From: Stutzerimonas stutzeri
Lineage (GTDB): Bacteria > Pseudomonadota > Gammaproteobacteria > Enterobacterales > Pasteurellaceae
Reading direction: 5' to 3'
Length of the DNA stretch: 64,000 nucleotides
Assembly (NCBI GenBank): GCA_901420285.1
Contig: CABDVE010000001.1
Location: 558,001 to 622,000 of the forward strand
This document shows positions 18,103 to 29,808 of this stretch, in pieces; within the stretch, counting starts at the first letter, position 1; each line of letters begins with the position of its first letter. The position numbers and the translations under genes were made by a program. The notes under the pieces were generated by a model that was given only the letters and a program-made list of their open reading frames with translations, was not told the DNA's origin and made no database searches.

Positions 18103-19331
18103 TATTTAATCCACCCTGCCGGGTTCACCGGCACGCCCTTACGGCTGATGCCGAAATAAAGCGCCGGACGCGAAACTTCGCCGCTGTCGCCCACTTGCGC
18201 GATGGTTTGCCCTGCGGAGACCAGTTGCCCTGCTTGCACAAATACCGCTTGATTAAAACCGTACAGGCTCAAATCGCTGTCGCCATGTTTAACGATCACC
18301 ATATAGCCGTAACCATTTAATTGCCCGGCTAAAATTACCCGCCCGCCGGCGATGGCGCGTACCGGTGTACCCCGCGGTGCCGCGATTACCATGCCTTTCC
18401 AACGCGCTTCGCCCGCTTGTGTGGAGCCAAACGAATACAGCGTGGAACCGCTTACCGGTTTTTGATATTGCCGCGCTGCCGCGCCTAAGCCGTTAGCGCT
18501 GTTAATCAAGCGACGTTCTTGTTCTGTCGGTTGATAAGGTTTGGCGGTGCGTTTTTCTTCCGCCTGTTTGCGCTGTGCCAAGGCCTCACGTTCTTGTTGT
18601 TCTTGCGCTCGCACCGTTTGTTCTGCCCGCTGAATCTCTTGTCGCAAGGCGGCTTCGTTAGCGCGCAAAGTGGCTAGTTTATTTTGATCTTTATCGATAT
18701 TTTTATTGATTTCGTTTAACGTTGATTGACGCTCACGCTGCGCTTTTTCTAATTCCTGTTGCTGTTTTTTTTGCGTTGAAAGCTGCGCTTTATGACTTTG
18801 TTGACGGCTTAAAATCTCTTCTTTTTGTTTGGTGATTTGCGCTTGCGTAGCGTTAATATTTTCAATCGTCTCAATGCGTACGCGGTTTAAATGTTCGTAA
18901 TACACTTTCATTCGTGCCGCTTTTTGAGCATCCTCGGAAAACATTCGTTGCAACACGGAAGGATTCAAACCGGAACGATAAATCGCATCCATTTGTCTTG
19001 CCAGCTTGGCTTTTTGCTCGCGTTCTTTTTTCTCAAGTTGCTTGATTTGCCCATCTGCCTCGGCGATTTGCTTGCGAATTTCTTGCAGGCTCAGTTCGGT
19101 ATCGCGCAATTCACCCGCCACAGAATTGATTTTACTTTCTTGATTTTTTAGCGTGGATTGTAATTTGGCCTGTGCGCGTTTTTGCTCGGCCAGTTTGGAT
19201 TCTTGTTGCTTGATTTGTTGTTGAATTTGATTGAGATCGGCGGCTTCGCCCGTCGGCGCATAGCCCGAAATAGTGCCACACAAAAGCGCGGTCACGATAG
19301 ATATTTTCCCATATAAGGCAAACCGCGACAT
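18102..19331 (-). CDS. envC: Murein hydrolase activator EnvC
   Basis: Periplasmic activator of the amidases AmiA/AmiB in septum splitting. I start it at 19331 (MSRFALYGKISIVTALL, signal peptide) rather than the in-frame upstream codon at 19379; this gives 409 residues. A long coiled coil (residues about 35-260, rich in Gln/Lys/Glu) is followed by a C-terminal LytM/M23 domain that lacks catalytic zinc ligands, as in EnvC (WKGMVIAAPRGTPVRAI, VIVKHGDSDLSLYG). It is first in a two-gene operon with yibQ. Confidence 0.93.
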   Translation of the reverse strand: MSRFALYGKISIVTALLCGTISGYAPTGEAADLNQIQQQIKQQESKLAEQKRAQAKLQSTLKNQESKINSVAGELRDTELSLQEIRKQIAEADGQIKQLEKKEREQKAKLARQMDAIYRSGLNPSVLQRMFSEDAQKAARMKVYYEHLNRVRIETIENINATQAQITKQKEEILSRQQSHKAQLSTQKKQQQELEKAQRERQSTLNEINKNIDKDQNKLATLRANEAALRQEIQRAEQTVRAQEQQEREALAQRKQAEEKRTAKPYQPTEQERRLINSANGLGAAARQYQKPVSGSTLYSFGSTQAGEARWKGMVIAAPRGTPVRAIAGGRVILAGQLNGYGYMVIVKHGDSDLSLYGFNQAVFVQAGQLVSAGQTIAQVGDSGEVSRPALYFGISRKGVPVNPAGWIK

Positions 19332-19504
19332 AACCCGTCCCCATTCACAAAATTGCGCGAATCTTATCATATTTGTCAAAAGGCGAAAAAGTTTCCCGCG
19401 GATTTTTGCGAAAGATCAGGAAATGCCGCCTTTTCGCTTTAACATGGTGGTTTTTTTTGCTATAAAATGCGCGTTTTTAATTTACCTACAACAAGGAGAA
19501 TCCT

Positions 19505-20188
19505 ATGGAATTAGTCTTTATTCGTCATGGTTTCAGTGAATGGAACGCAAAAAACCTATTCACCGGCTGGCGCGACGTCAACCTTACCGAACGCGGCGTG
19601 GAAGAAGCCAAAGCGGCCGGTAAAAAATTATTCGAAGCCGGCTATGAATTTGACATTGCCTTCACCTCCGTCCTCACCCGCGCCATCAAAACCTGTAACA
19701 TTGTATTGGAAGAATCTCACCAATTATGGATTCCACAAGTGAAAAACTGGCGCTTGAACGAACGTCACTACGGCGCGCTACAAGGTTTGGACAAAAAAGC
19801 CACCGCTGAACAATACGGTGACGAACAAGTGCACATCTGGCGTCGTTCTTACGACATCTCCCCACCGGATTTAGACCCGGCAGATCCGAATTCCGCCCAT
19901 AATGACCGTCGTTACGCCAACTTACCAAAAGACATCGTACCGAATGCTGAAAACTTAAAATTAACCTTAGAGCGCGCCCTCCCATTCTGGGAAGATCAAA
20001 TTGCTCCGGCCTTACTCGCCGGAAAACGTGCATTGGTGGTCGCGCACGGCAATTCCTTACGCGCTTTGGCAAAACACATCATCGGCATTTCCGACGCGGA
20101 AATTATGGATTTTGAAATCCCGACCGGCCAACCACTTGTGTTAAAACTTGATGAAAAGTTAAACTATTTAGGTCATTATTATCTTTAA
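19505..20188 (+). CDS. gpmA: 2,3-bisphosphoglycerate-dependent phosphoglycerate mutase
   Basis: Glycolytic interconversion of 3- and 2-phosphoglycerate. It has 227 residues. The RHGFSEWN motif at 7-14 carries the phosphoacceptor His8, and [11 protein letters not shown] holds the second catalytic His. An excellent ribosome site (AAGGAGAATCCT) fits a highly expressed gene. Codon use is biased accordingly. Confidence 0.97.
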   Translation: MELVFIRHGFSEWNAKNLFTGWRDVNLTERGVEEAKAAGKKLFEAGYEFDIAFTSVLTRAIKTCNIVLEESHQLWIPQVKNWRLNERHYGALQGLDKKATAEQYGDEQVHIWRRSYDISPPDLDPADPNSAHNDRRYANLPKDIVPNAENLKLTLERALPFWEDQIAPALLAGKRALVVAHGNSLRALAKHIIGISDAEIMDFEIPTGQPLVLKLDEKLNYLGHYYL

Positions 20189-20249
20189 TCTTTCATTCGG
20201 TGAAAAAAAGTGTGGTTTCCTTGTCGCACTTTGTTTACACGAACAAACG

Positions 20250-20279
20250 AAAACCGCAGGTGAAAACCTGCGGTTTTTT
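20250..20279. terminator. Bidirectional terminator between gpmA and gsp
   Basis: Perfect 11-bp stem AAAACCGCAGG / CCTGCGGTTTT with loop TGAAAA, followed by T residues and preceded by A residues. A dispersed 12-mer copy follows at 20323-20334. Confidence 0.9.
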
Positions 20280-20344
20280 GTGGCTGCAAGGTGAGAAATG
20301 AAAGCGCTGAAGTGGCTAATCAGCACCGCATTGAGTTAGAGAAT

Positions 20345-22231
20345 TTATTTGGTTTGAAAATCCTTTTCCGACAATACACGCAGCGGTTGCATATCGCTGT
20401 CGCCCATAATCACCCGGCTTGGGTCGGAACGTAAACAACTGCCGCCGTAATGCCCGCCGACGGTAAAAGTGCAGATTTGTAAATATTGATCTTCCACTTT
20501 CGGTAAACACCAAAGCTGTTGGTAAATGTTTTCTTGTTTGCCGAAACGTCCATCCGTGCTATTTAACACCAAATTGTCATCGCCGAACAATTTCACGTTG
20601 TCGCCGCGGCGGCCGGCAATCGGTTTTTGCGCGTAACCGTTTTTGATTAATTCCGGTGTCAGTTCGAAACTCGCTTCCAACAAATAACGATGATTCGGGA
20701 ACAACGACCACAACACCGGCAAAATCGCTTTATTGCTTGGAATCGCCGTCCAAAGTGGTTCGTAAACTTGCACTTCCGGCCGCAACAAAACGTCGATTAG
20801 GCGCACTTTATCTTCCGCATAGCCGGTCCGAATCGGCGGCGCCACTTCTTGTCCTGTCGCGTCTTCGCGCAATTGCTCCAACATGGTTTCCCACGCCCAA
20901 GTTTTCCACACGCTTTGGATTTGGTGGTTTTCATCGTCCAACAAGCGACCGCGATTATCCCAATGTAGCCCTTCCGTGCCGTGAATAATTTTCGCTTGAA
21001 AGCCGCCTTGGATCAGTGCTTGGCGCATAAACAGCGCGTGATAATCTTCTTCATCGTCGTGATCTTGCAAAATATGTACTAATTTGCTGGCGCGGCTGTG
21101 TTGCCAACAATCCGCCAAGGCATTGCGCAAACCTTCACCGGGGTTTTCTCCTAGCTTAAGTCCCGCCTGTTGTGCCCAACGATTCATTATTTCGCCGGCC
21201 TCGGCGTGGCAAGATGCGGAATCCGCATTATATTCGTACACTTTTAGCCCACGCTCGTCCAGACAAAAATCCAAACGGCCTGTGATGGTTTGATAACGAC
21301 GATTCTGCCAAGACAAACGCAAGCGTGGCCAAAGCAGTTTAGGAATATTGAAATATTGCAGTAATTTATCGTCTTGCAGCACTTTGTCGGTGGCGTGCAA
21401 ATACATTAAATGCAGTTCGTTGGTAGCACGAATCAGTTCATGTTGAGCGTTTTCGGAAATGGCGAAATAACGATATTGATCCGAACGGCTGACGCGATGG
21501 CCGTGCATCGCTTTCACGTAAGCGGCATCAAACGGTTTCGATTCATCCAGCCAATGGCCTTCAAATTGACCTTTATTTGCAAGATGTCCGGCTTTAATCA
21601 CCAAATCTTCCGGTTTTGGCGTCGGCTGCGGCAGACTGTATTGCGTATCCGCGGTTTGAATCATCCAGCCTAAAATTTTCGTATCGTCGAAGGTATCTTG
21701 CAACAGATAACCGTTTGAGCACCGCATTGGCAGCTCGCGCGTCCATTGTTGCCCGCTTGGCAGACGTGAGTGAATCACATTTTGCTCGGCGATGCGGATT
21801 TTATCGTCTAATACTTCGGTAATAATCGCTACATGACCGGTATGTTTAAATTCACCACCTTCTTGCCAAATCAAAAGCGCACCGGCTTCGGGTTTGCGTT
21901 TGCTGCCGTTGGCGAAAGCTTGCAACGGTAACAAGGCGTCGTTCGTCACTTGGCGCAGAAAACGCAACGAAAAAATTTCATAGGCCATGCCCACGTCGGT
22001 AAACACCATGCCGTGATTGAGATATAAATAACGGCGCGCAAATTCCACACATTGCCATTTGTAGCCCATATATTCGCGTCCTAAATAACTGCGAAAGGCG
22101 GCATCATCGGGAAACTCTGCTTCGTCGGCCGTGGTGTAATCGGAAGAATAAATGGCAACGCCACCCGGTGCGTAACCGAGCAGGCTGCCGAAAGGATCGT
22201 GAGTGGTAATATTAGTAGAACGTTCCGGCAT
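20345..22231 (-). CDS. gss: Bifunctional glutathionylspermidine synthetase/amidase
   Basis: Joins glutathione to spermidine using ATP and also hydrolyses the product. It has 628 residues, close to the E. coli enzyme. The N-terminal CHAP/papain-like amidase domain has catalytic Cys at about 61 (YKWQCVEFARRY) and the HTGHVAIITE His. The C-terminal ATP-grasp synthetase domain (about 220-628) has RLDFCLDERGLKVYEYNADSA and KPIAGRRGDNVKLF. The gene carries a near copy of the dispersed repeat at about 21718. A second, synthetase-only paralogue lies at 31774-32955. Confidence 0.95.
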   Translation of the reverse strand: MPERSTNITTHDPFGSLLGYAPGGVAIYSSDYTTADEAEFPDDAAFRSYLGREYMGYKWQCVEFARRYLYLNHGMVFTDVGMAYEIFSLRFLRQVTNDALLPLQAFANGSKRKPEAGALLIWQEGGEFKHTGHVAIITEVLDDKIRIAEQNVIHSRLPSGQQWTRELPMRCSNGYLLQDTFDDTKILGWMIQTADTQYSLPQPTPKPEDLVIKAGHLANKGQFEGHWLDESKPFDAAYVKAMHGHRVSRSDQYRYFAISENAQHELIRATNELHLMYLHATDKVLQDDKLLQYFNIPKLLWPRLRLSWQNRRYQTITGRLDFCLDERGLKVYEYNADSASCHAEAGEIMNRWAQQAGLKLGENPGEGLRNALADCWQHSRASKLVHILQDHDDEEDYHALFMRQALIQGGFQAKIIHGTEGLHWDNRGRLLDDENHQIQSVWKTWAWETMLEQLREDATGQEVAPPIRTGYAEDKVRLIDVLLRPEVQVYEPLWTAIPSNKAILPVLWSLFPNHRYLLEASFELTPELIKNGYAQKPIAGRRGDNVKLFGDDNLVLNSTDGRFGKQENIYQQLWCLPKVEDQYLQICTFTVGGHYGGSCLRSDPSRVIMGDSDMQPLRVLSEKDFQTK

Positions 22232-22662
22232 AAAAACTCCGAGTGAAATAACAAACGGGCATAGTATAGATCTTTTGCTTTACGCCCCCAAATGTTTTGC
22301 GCGTTCAATCAGTAGCGCATCGATGTCTGCCGCCACGAGCTCGTCGCAGAGCACCGCATTGAAGCCCCGCCATAACGAAAAGGTTTTCTGCCGTCTTATG
22401 TTCAACGCGTGGTTGATTTGGCGACCTTTCAGCGCGCATTGGGACGCTTCGGTAGGGCTTTCAATGCGGTGCTCATTTGAAGGTTCGAAGGAATGTTGCG
22501 GACTGCGTTGTGGAAAAGATTTGCCGGACAAGAATTAGTCGAAAACGGCGAAAATTCATTCGGCATTGTGACGAAAAAAAGCTTTTTTCTGTCAATCTGC
22601 CGGGGAAATATTGTAAACTAGCCCATTCTTAAAATGGCTGATAGAAATTGCAGAGATAAATT
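22232..22662. other. 431-bp gene-free region bounded by an inverted pair of the dispersed repeat
   Basis: Exact 12-mers at 22351-22362 and 22461-22472 face each other about 100 bp apart, with the longer arms GAGCACCGCATTGAAGCC and GGCTTTCAATGCGGTGCTC nearly complementary. Short frames inside are protein-like (plus strand VVDLATFQRALGRFGRAF; minus strand DELVAADIDALLIERAKHLG) but too short to identify. They may be fragments of lost genes. Confidence 0.5.
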
Positions 22663-24030
22663 ATGTTAATCAATAAATTCAAACGTGCCGAGCAAAACAT
22701 CCGAAACTTGCCTTTTTTGCCGTTAGAAAAAACGCAAGTGGAATTTTTGTTCAGCCCGGCCGAATTTAAAACGCAGATTATTGAATTGATTCGAAATGCC
22801 AAAAAACGCATTTATATCACCGCACTTTACTGGCAAAAAGACGATGCGGGGCAAGAAATTTTGGATGAAATCTATCGGGTGAAGCAACGACACCCGGATT
22901 TGGATGTAAAAATTTTAGTGGATTGGCATCGTGCCCAGCGCAATTTATTGGGCGCTAAAAAATCGGCCACCAATGCCGATTGGTATTGCGAGCAACGTCA
23001 AACCTACCAACTGCCTGACGATCCGAATATGTTTTTCGGTGTGCCGATTAATACGCGCGAAGTGTTCGGCGTGTTGCATGTCAAAGGTTTCGTGTTTGAC
23101 GACAGCGTGCTGTATAGCGGCGCCAGCATTAATAATGTGTATTTGCAACAACAAGACAAATATCGTTACGACCGCTACCAAAAAATCACCAATGCGGTGC
23201 TGGCGGACGCGATGGTGAATTTTATCAACGACTATTTATTGGATTTCAATGCGGTGTTCCCGCTTGATGTTGGTAATCGCCCGCGGACTAAGGAAATTCG
23301 TGCGGCGATTCGTGCTTATCGTAAAAATCTGGCCAACCACGCTGAATACAATTTGCCAAATGCGGGCGAATGTTCCGACGTTTTAAGTGTTTCGCCGTTA
23401 TTTGGTTTGGGCGCATCGGGCAACGAACTCAATCAAGTAATCAAAAAATTGTTCCTGAAAACGCAACAAAATTTGATTATTTGCACGCCGTATTTTAATT
23501 TTCCGCGCACCTTGCAACAAAAAATCGCTGCGTTGTTAGAGAAGGGCAAGCAAGTGGAAATTATCGTGGGTGACAAGGTGGCGAATGATTTTTACATTCC
23601 GCCGACACAGCCCTTCAAAATGGCGGGCGCTTTACCTTATTTATACGAAAGTAATTTGCGTCGTTTTTGCGAAAAATTTGAAGGCGAAATCGAACGCGGT
23701 CAGCTTTGCGTTCGCTTATGGAAAGACGGCGACAATACCTATCATTTAAAAGGCGTGTGGGTGGATAATGATTATATTTTACTCACCGGTAATAATTTGA
23801 ATCCGCGCGCTTGGCGTTTGGATGCGGAAAACGGTTTGTTGATTCGTGATCCGCAGCACGAATTACGGCCGCAAGTTGCCAAAGAATTGCAACATATTCG
23901 CCAACATACCACCGTGTTAAAGCATTATTCCGAGCTTGAAGAGCTTTCTCAGTATCCGGAACCGGTGCAAAAATTACTGAAAAAATTCGCCCGCATTCAA
24001 GCGGATAAGTTAGTGAAAATGATTTTATAG
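22663..24030 (+). CDS. pssA: CDP-diacylglycerol--serine O-phosphatidyltransferase
   Basis: Makes phosphatidylserine, the precursor of phosphatidylethanolamine. It has 455 residues, like E. coli PssA, a peripheral membrane enzyme of the phospholipase D superfamily. Two HKD-type motifs are visible: HVKGFVFDDSVLYSGASINN (about 137-156) and YHLKGVWVDNDYILLTGNN (about 361-379). A short leader follows the repeat-rich region. It contains a canonical uptake signal (22819-22827) and two motif-like copies near 23190 and 23250. Confidence 0.96.
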   Translation: MLINKFKRAEQNIRNLPFLPLEKTQVEFLFSPAEFKTQIIELIRNAKKRIYITALYWQKDDAGQEILDEIYRVKQRHPDLDVKILVDWHRAQRNLLGAKKSATNADWYCEQRQTYQLPDDPNMFFGVPINTREVFGVLHVKGFVFDDSVLYSGASINNVYLQQQDKYRYDRYQKITNAVLADAMVNFINDYLLDFNAVFPLDVGNRPRTKEIRAAIRAYRKNLANHAEYNLPNAGECSDVLSVSPLFGLGASGNELNQVIKKLFLKTQQNLIICTPYFNFPRTLQQKIAALLEKGKQVEIIVGDKVANDFYIPPTQPFKMAGALPYLYESNLRRFCEKFEGEIERGQLCVRLWKDGDNTYHLKGVWVDNDYILLTGNNLNPRAWRLDAENGLLIRDPQHELRPQVAKELQHIRQHTTVLKHYSELEELSQYPEPVQKLLKKFARIQADKLVKMIL

Positions 24031-24085
24031 CAGTAAGGGGAAATGTCGCGTTTCCCCTTAAAATTTCCTTAAGTGTAAAAATATT

Positions 24086-26433
<2,348 letters not shown>

Positions 26434-26504
26434 TCCGTGAAAAGTGTGGTTATTTTTAAAAACGTTTTCAAATCAACCGAACTTTTCCAATAACAGGAGC
26501 ATTT

Positions 26505-27017
26505 ATGCAAATTCTAGAACCCCAACAATTCGCTAGCTGGAATGAACCCATTGAAATGCTGTACGCTTGCCACGGTAAAGTGAAGCGTTTTTGTCGACAG
26601 CTGACGATTTTGCCTGATTATTTGACGAAACACGGTTGCAATCAGGCGGTAAAAAACGATGTGCGGCAAATTCTAAATTATTTCAATCAATCCGCGCCGT
26701 TGCATCATGACGATGAGGAAAAGGATTTTTTCCCCGCCCTGATAGCCAAAGTGCCTGAAGCGAAAGCAAAGGTGGATGAATTGGAACGCCAACATGTTGA
26801 TTTGCATGAAAATTGGCGTCTACTTGCGGTGCAACTCGAAAGTCTTGTTGCGCAACAATGTGATAAGGTGGATGCGGTGCTGATTCAGCGTTTCGTTGCG
26901 GCTTACGACCGGCATATCGCTATTGAAGAACCATTGTTTGAATTGGGAAAACGTTATTTGAGCGAGGCGGAATTAAAGGTGATGGGCGCGATTATGTCAA
27001 AACGACGCCTTGTGTAA
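26505..27017 (+). CDS. Hemerythrin HHE-domain protein
   Basis: A 170-residue cytoplasmic four-helix protein with His/Glu residues placed as in hemerythrin-like domains: ACHGKV (about 23), LHHDDEEKDFF (about 67), RQHVDLHENW (about 95) and DRHIAIEEPLFE (about 134). These could bind a di-iron centre for oxygen, NO or redox sensing. A ribosome site (AGGAGC) precedes it. A TusA-like gene starts 3 bp after its stop, so the two are probably cotranscribed. Confidence 0.88.
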   Translation: MQILEPQQFASWNEPIEMLYACHGKVKRFCRQLTILPDYLTKHGCNQAVKNDVRQILNYFNQSAPLHHDDEEKDFFPALIAKVPEAKAKVDELERQHVDLHENWRLLAVQLESLVAQQCDKVDAVLIQRFVAAYDRHIAIEEPLFELGKRYLSEAELKVMGAIMSKRRLV

Positions 27018-27020
27018 TGT

Positions 27021-27230
27021 ATGGATTATCTACTTGATACCCGCGATTATCGTTGCCCGTTGCCGCTATTGATGGTGAAGCAAGCGCTGTTGCGACTAAC
27101 GGCGGAGGATAAATTATCGGTTTTACTTTCCGGCGACAGTGATTGGCGCGAAATCCAACGACTTTGTGAAATGTACCTTTGCCATTGCCAATACGAGGCA
27201 GATCAAACATTAATAATCCGTAAACGTTAA
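27021..27230 (+). CDS. TusA-family sulfurtransferase-like protein
   Basis: Small protein of 69 residues with the CPLPLL motif at 12-17, the persulfide-carrying cysteine of the TusA/YedF family. A typical TusA fold is suggested by its length. Tight spacing to the hemerythrin gene suggests a shared role, perhaps in sulfur or iron redox handling (inference). The sulfur donor and acceptor are unknown. Confidence 0.85.
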   Translation: MDYLLDTRDYRCPLPLLMVKQALLRLTAEDKLSVLLSGDSDWREIQRLCEMYLCHCQYEADQTLIIRKR

Positions 27231-27307
27231 TTTGTCGCCGCCCTGTTTTATCCAGCCGTGCCGACCATAAACACATTCGACGACGCTTTTTGCGAGCTTC
27301 ATTTTTG

Positions 27308-27416
27308 GCACCGCATTGAAATCCCAAACGAGCACCGCATTGAAGTCTCAAACGAGCACCGCATTGAAGTCCCAAATGAGCACCGCATTGAAGTCTCAAA
27401 TAAGCACCGCATTGAA
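27308..27416 (+). repeat. Five-copy tandem array of the dispersed repeat (24-bp period)
   Basis: Units at 27308, 27332, 27356, 27380 and a partial one at 27404. Each begins with GCACCGCATTGAA followed by an 11-bp tail resembling GTCTCAAACGA. Variants among tails are single-base changes. A degenerate inverted copy (TTCAATGTGGT) follows at 27426. It sits in the 400-bp gap between the tusA-like gene and yajC, which otherwise holds no gene. Confidence 0.95.
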
Positions 27417-27633
27417 TGAGCCGTGTTCAATGTGGTCAGCCAAAGATGCAAAATTAGTGTAAAGGTTAGTCGTGCGAAGGCACCAAATTAACGGGAGAAA
27501 AGGTACATTTTTTTTACAATATCAAGCGCGCGCTTTTCGTGTAATGTTCAATATGCTTTTCACATTTCACGCGATTTATGGTATTTTAGCGCCCAAATTT
27601 CAACTTAATTCAACTTAATAAGGAAAACTTACA

Positions 27634-27927
27634 ATGGAAGCACAAAACCCAATGTCCACGTTATTTATTTTCGTGATTTTCGGTTTAATTTTTTACTTTA
27701 TGATTTATCGCCCACAAGCGAAACGCAACAAAGAACACAAAAAACTGATGTCTGAACTGGCTAAAGGCACTGAGGTGTTAACTGCCGGCGGTATGATGGG
27801 CAAAATCACCAAAGTGATCGAAGACAACAACAGTGTAGTGATTGCGTTAAATGAAAATACAGAAATCACAATCAACCGTAACTACATTGTAACCATCCTG
27901 CCGAAAGGTTCCGTCAAAACGCTTTAA
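27634..27927 (+). CDS. yajC: Sec translocon accessory subunit YajC
   Basis: 97-residue inner-membrane protein of the SecDF-YajC complex. One N-terminal helix (LFIFVIFGLIFYFMIYRPQ) is followed by RPQAKRNKEHKKLM and a cytoplasmic beta domain. First gene of yajC-secD-secF, with 23 bp to secD. Confidence 0.96.
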   Translation: MEAQNPMSTLFIFVIFGLIFYFMIYRPQAKRNKEHKKLMSELAKGTEVLTAGGMMGKITKVIEDNNSVVIALNENTEITINRNYIVTILPKGSVKTL

Positions 27928-27950
27928 TCCTCCATACCCAAGGGAAAACT

Positions 27951-29798
27951 ATGTTAAATCGTTACCCATTATGGAAGAATCTAATGGTGATCCTCGTGGT
28001 CGCCATTGGTGTTTTATATTCTCTTCCAAATATTTACGGTGAAGATCCGGCCGTGCAAATTTCCGGTACACGCGGGCAACAAGCTGATACGACGGCGTTG
28101 AGCCAAGTTCAAGAAGTGTTAAAAGATAATAATCTTACTGCCAAATCAGTGATCCTCGAACAGGGTTCGATTCTTGCCCGTTTCAGCAATACCGATGATC
28201 AATTACTTGCCAAGGATAAAATTGCCGAAAAGCTCGGTAATCATTACACCACCGCATTGAACCTTGCTCCGGCTACGCCCGCGTGGTTAAGCACGCTTGG
28301 CGCCAACCCGATGAAATGGGGCTTGGATTTGCGCGGCGGGGTACGTTTTTTGATGGAAGTGGATATGAATTCCGCTTTGGCAAAACGCCAAGAACAATTG
28401 CAGGACAGCTTGCGTACCGAACTTCGTAAAGAAAAAATTCAATATACTTCAATTAAAAATGCCGATAATTTCGGCACAACGGTTACCTTGGCCGATAGCG
28501 CTCAAATTTCCAAAGCCGGTCGGATTATTCGTCAAGCGCATCCGACCCTGGATGTGAGCGATTCCGGTGATACCTTAACCTTATCTCTTTCCGGCACCGC
28601 ATTGAATGAAGCGCGGGATTTGGCGATTGAACAAAACTTAACTATTTTGCGCAAGCGGGTGTCCGAATTAGGCGTGGCGGAAGCGGTGATTCAACGGCAA
28701 GGCGCTGAACGCATTGTGATCGAATTGCCGGGTGTGCAAGATACCGCACGCGCGAAGGAAATTTTAGGTGCGACCGCCACCCTTGAGTTCCGCTTGGTGA
28801 ATCCGACGGCGAATGTTGAAGCAGCAGCACGGGGTATTGTTCCGGCAGATTCTGAAGTGAAATATGACCGTCAAGGTATGCCCGTGGTTTTATTAAAACG
28901 TCCTTCTTTGGGCGGTGAGCATATTATCAATTCCAGCGCCGCATTGGATCAGCAATCCGGCACGCCACAAGTTAGCGTTACTTTAGATAGCGAAGGCGGC
29001 GATCAAATGTCGCAAATCACTAAGAAATTTTATAAAAAACCGATGGCGACCCTTTATGTTGAATATAAAGACAACGGCAAAAAAGATGAGAACGGTAAAA
29101 CCATTTTAGAGAAAAGTGAAGAAGTGATTAACGTGGCGACCATTCAGGCGCGTTTCGGTGCGAATTTCCAAATCACCGGCGTAAGCAGTATGGCGGAAGC
29201 GAATAATCTTTCCACGTTGTTAAAATCCGGCGCCTTGATCGCACCGGTGCAAATCGTGGAGGAACGCACTATCGGTCCATCACTTGGCGCGCAAAACGTG
29301 GAACAGGGCTTGGATGCGAGTTTCTGGGGGTTAATTGCGGTGATCCTGTTTATGCTGTTTTACTATAAAGTTTTCGGCGTTATCGCGAGTTTAGCTATGG
29401 TAATTAATATCGTGTTGTTGGTCGGTTTGATGTCAATTCTACCGGGTGCAACGCTTTCTATGCCGGGAATTGCGGGTATCGTATTAACTTTGGGAATGTC
29501 GGTGGACGCCAACGTGTTAATCTTCGAACGGATTAAAGAAGAAATCCGTAATGGTCGCCCGATTCAGCAAGCGATTAATGAAGGTTATAACGGCGCATTT
29601 ACATCTATCTTCGATGCCAATTTAACCACTATTTTAACGGCAATCATTCTTTATGCCGTCGGTACCGGTCCGATTCAAGGCTTTGCGATCACCCTTTCCT
29701 TAGGGGTAGCGATTTCTATGTTTACTGCAATTACAGGAACGCGCGCCCTTGTGAACGCAATTTACGGTGGAAAAAATATTAAGAAATTATCAATTTAG
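27951..29798 (+). CDS. secD: Protein translocase subunit SecD
   Basis: Uses the proton gradient to complete protein export through SecYEG. It has 615 residues: one N-terminal helix, a large periplasmic domain with WGLDLRGGVRFLMEV (about 124-138), and a C-terminal block of five helices with GMSVDANVLIFERIKEE. The exact dispersed 12-mer at 28594-28605 encodes GTALNEA in frame, and a near copy at 28248 encodes TTALN. Confidence 0.97.
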   Translation: MLNRYPLWKNLMVILVVAIGVLYSLPNIYGEDPAVQISGTRGQQADTTALSQVQEVLKDNNLTAKSVILEQGSILARFSNTDDQLLAKDKIAEKLGNHYTTALNLAPATPAWLSTLGANPMKWGLDLRGGVRFLMEVDMNSALAKRQEQLQDSLRTELRKEKIQYTSIKNADNFGTTVTLADSAQISKAGRIIRQAHPTLDVSDSGDTLTLSLSGTALNEARDLAIEQNLTILRKRVSELGVAEAVIQRQGAERIVIELPGVQDTARAKEILGATATLEFRLVNPTANVEAAARGIVPADSEVKYDRQGMPVVLLKRPSLGGEHIINSSAALDQQSGTPQVSVTLDSEGGDQMSQITKKFYKKPMATLYVEYKDNGKKDENGKTILEKSEEVINVATIQARFGANFQITGVSSMAEANNLSTLLKSGALIAPVQIVEERTIGPSLGAQNVEQGLDASFWGLIAVILFMLFYYKVFGVIASLAMVINIVLLVGLMSILPGATLSMPGIAGIVLTLGMSVDANVLIFERIKEEIRNGRPIQQAINEGYNGAFTSIFDANLTTILTAIILYAVGTGPIQGFAITLSLGVAISMFTAITGTRALVNAIYGGKNIKKLSI

Positions 29799-29808
29799 GC
29801 AGGGAATG

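Noticed and set aside
26992-27399. Minus-strand 135-codon frame with repeated LQCGA peptides
   Set aside because: It overlaps the hemerythrin end, the tusA-like gene and the tandem repeat; the repeats simply translate the DNA array and there is no family likeness.
27308-27416. CRISPR array
   Set aside because: Period is only 24 bp, the sequence between motif copies is nearly identical from unit to unit rather than unique, and no cas genes are present.
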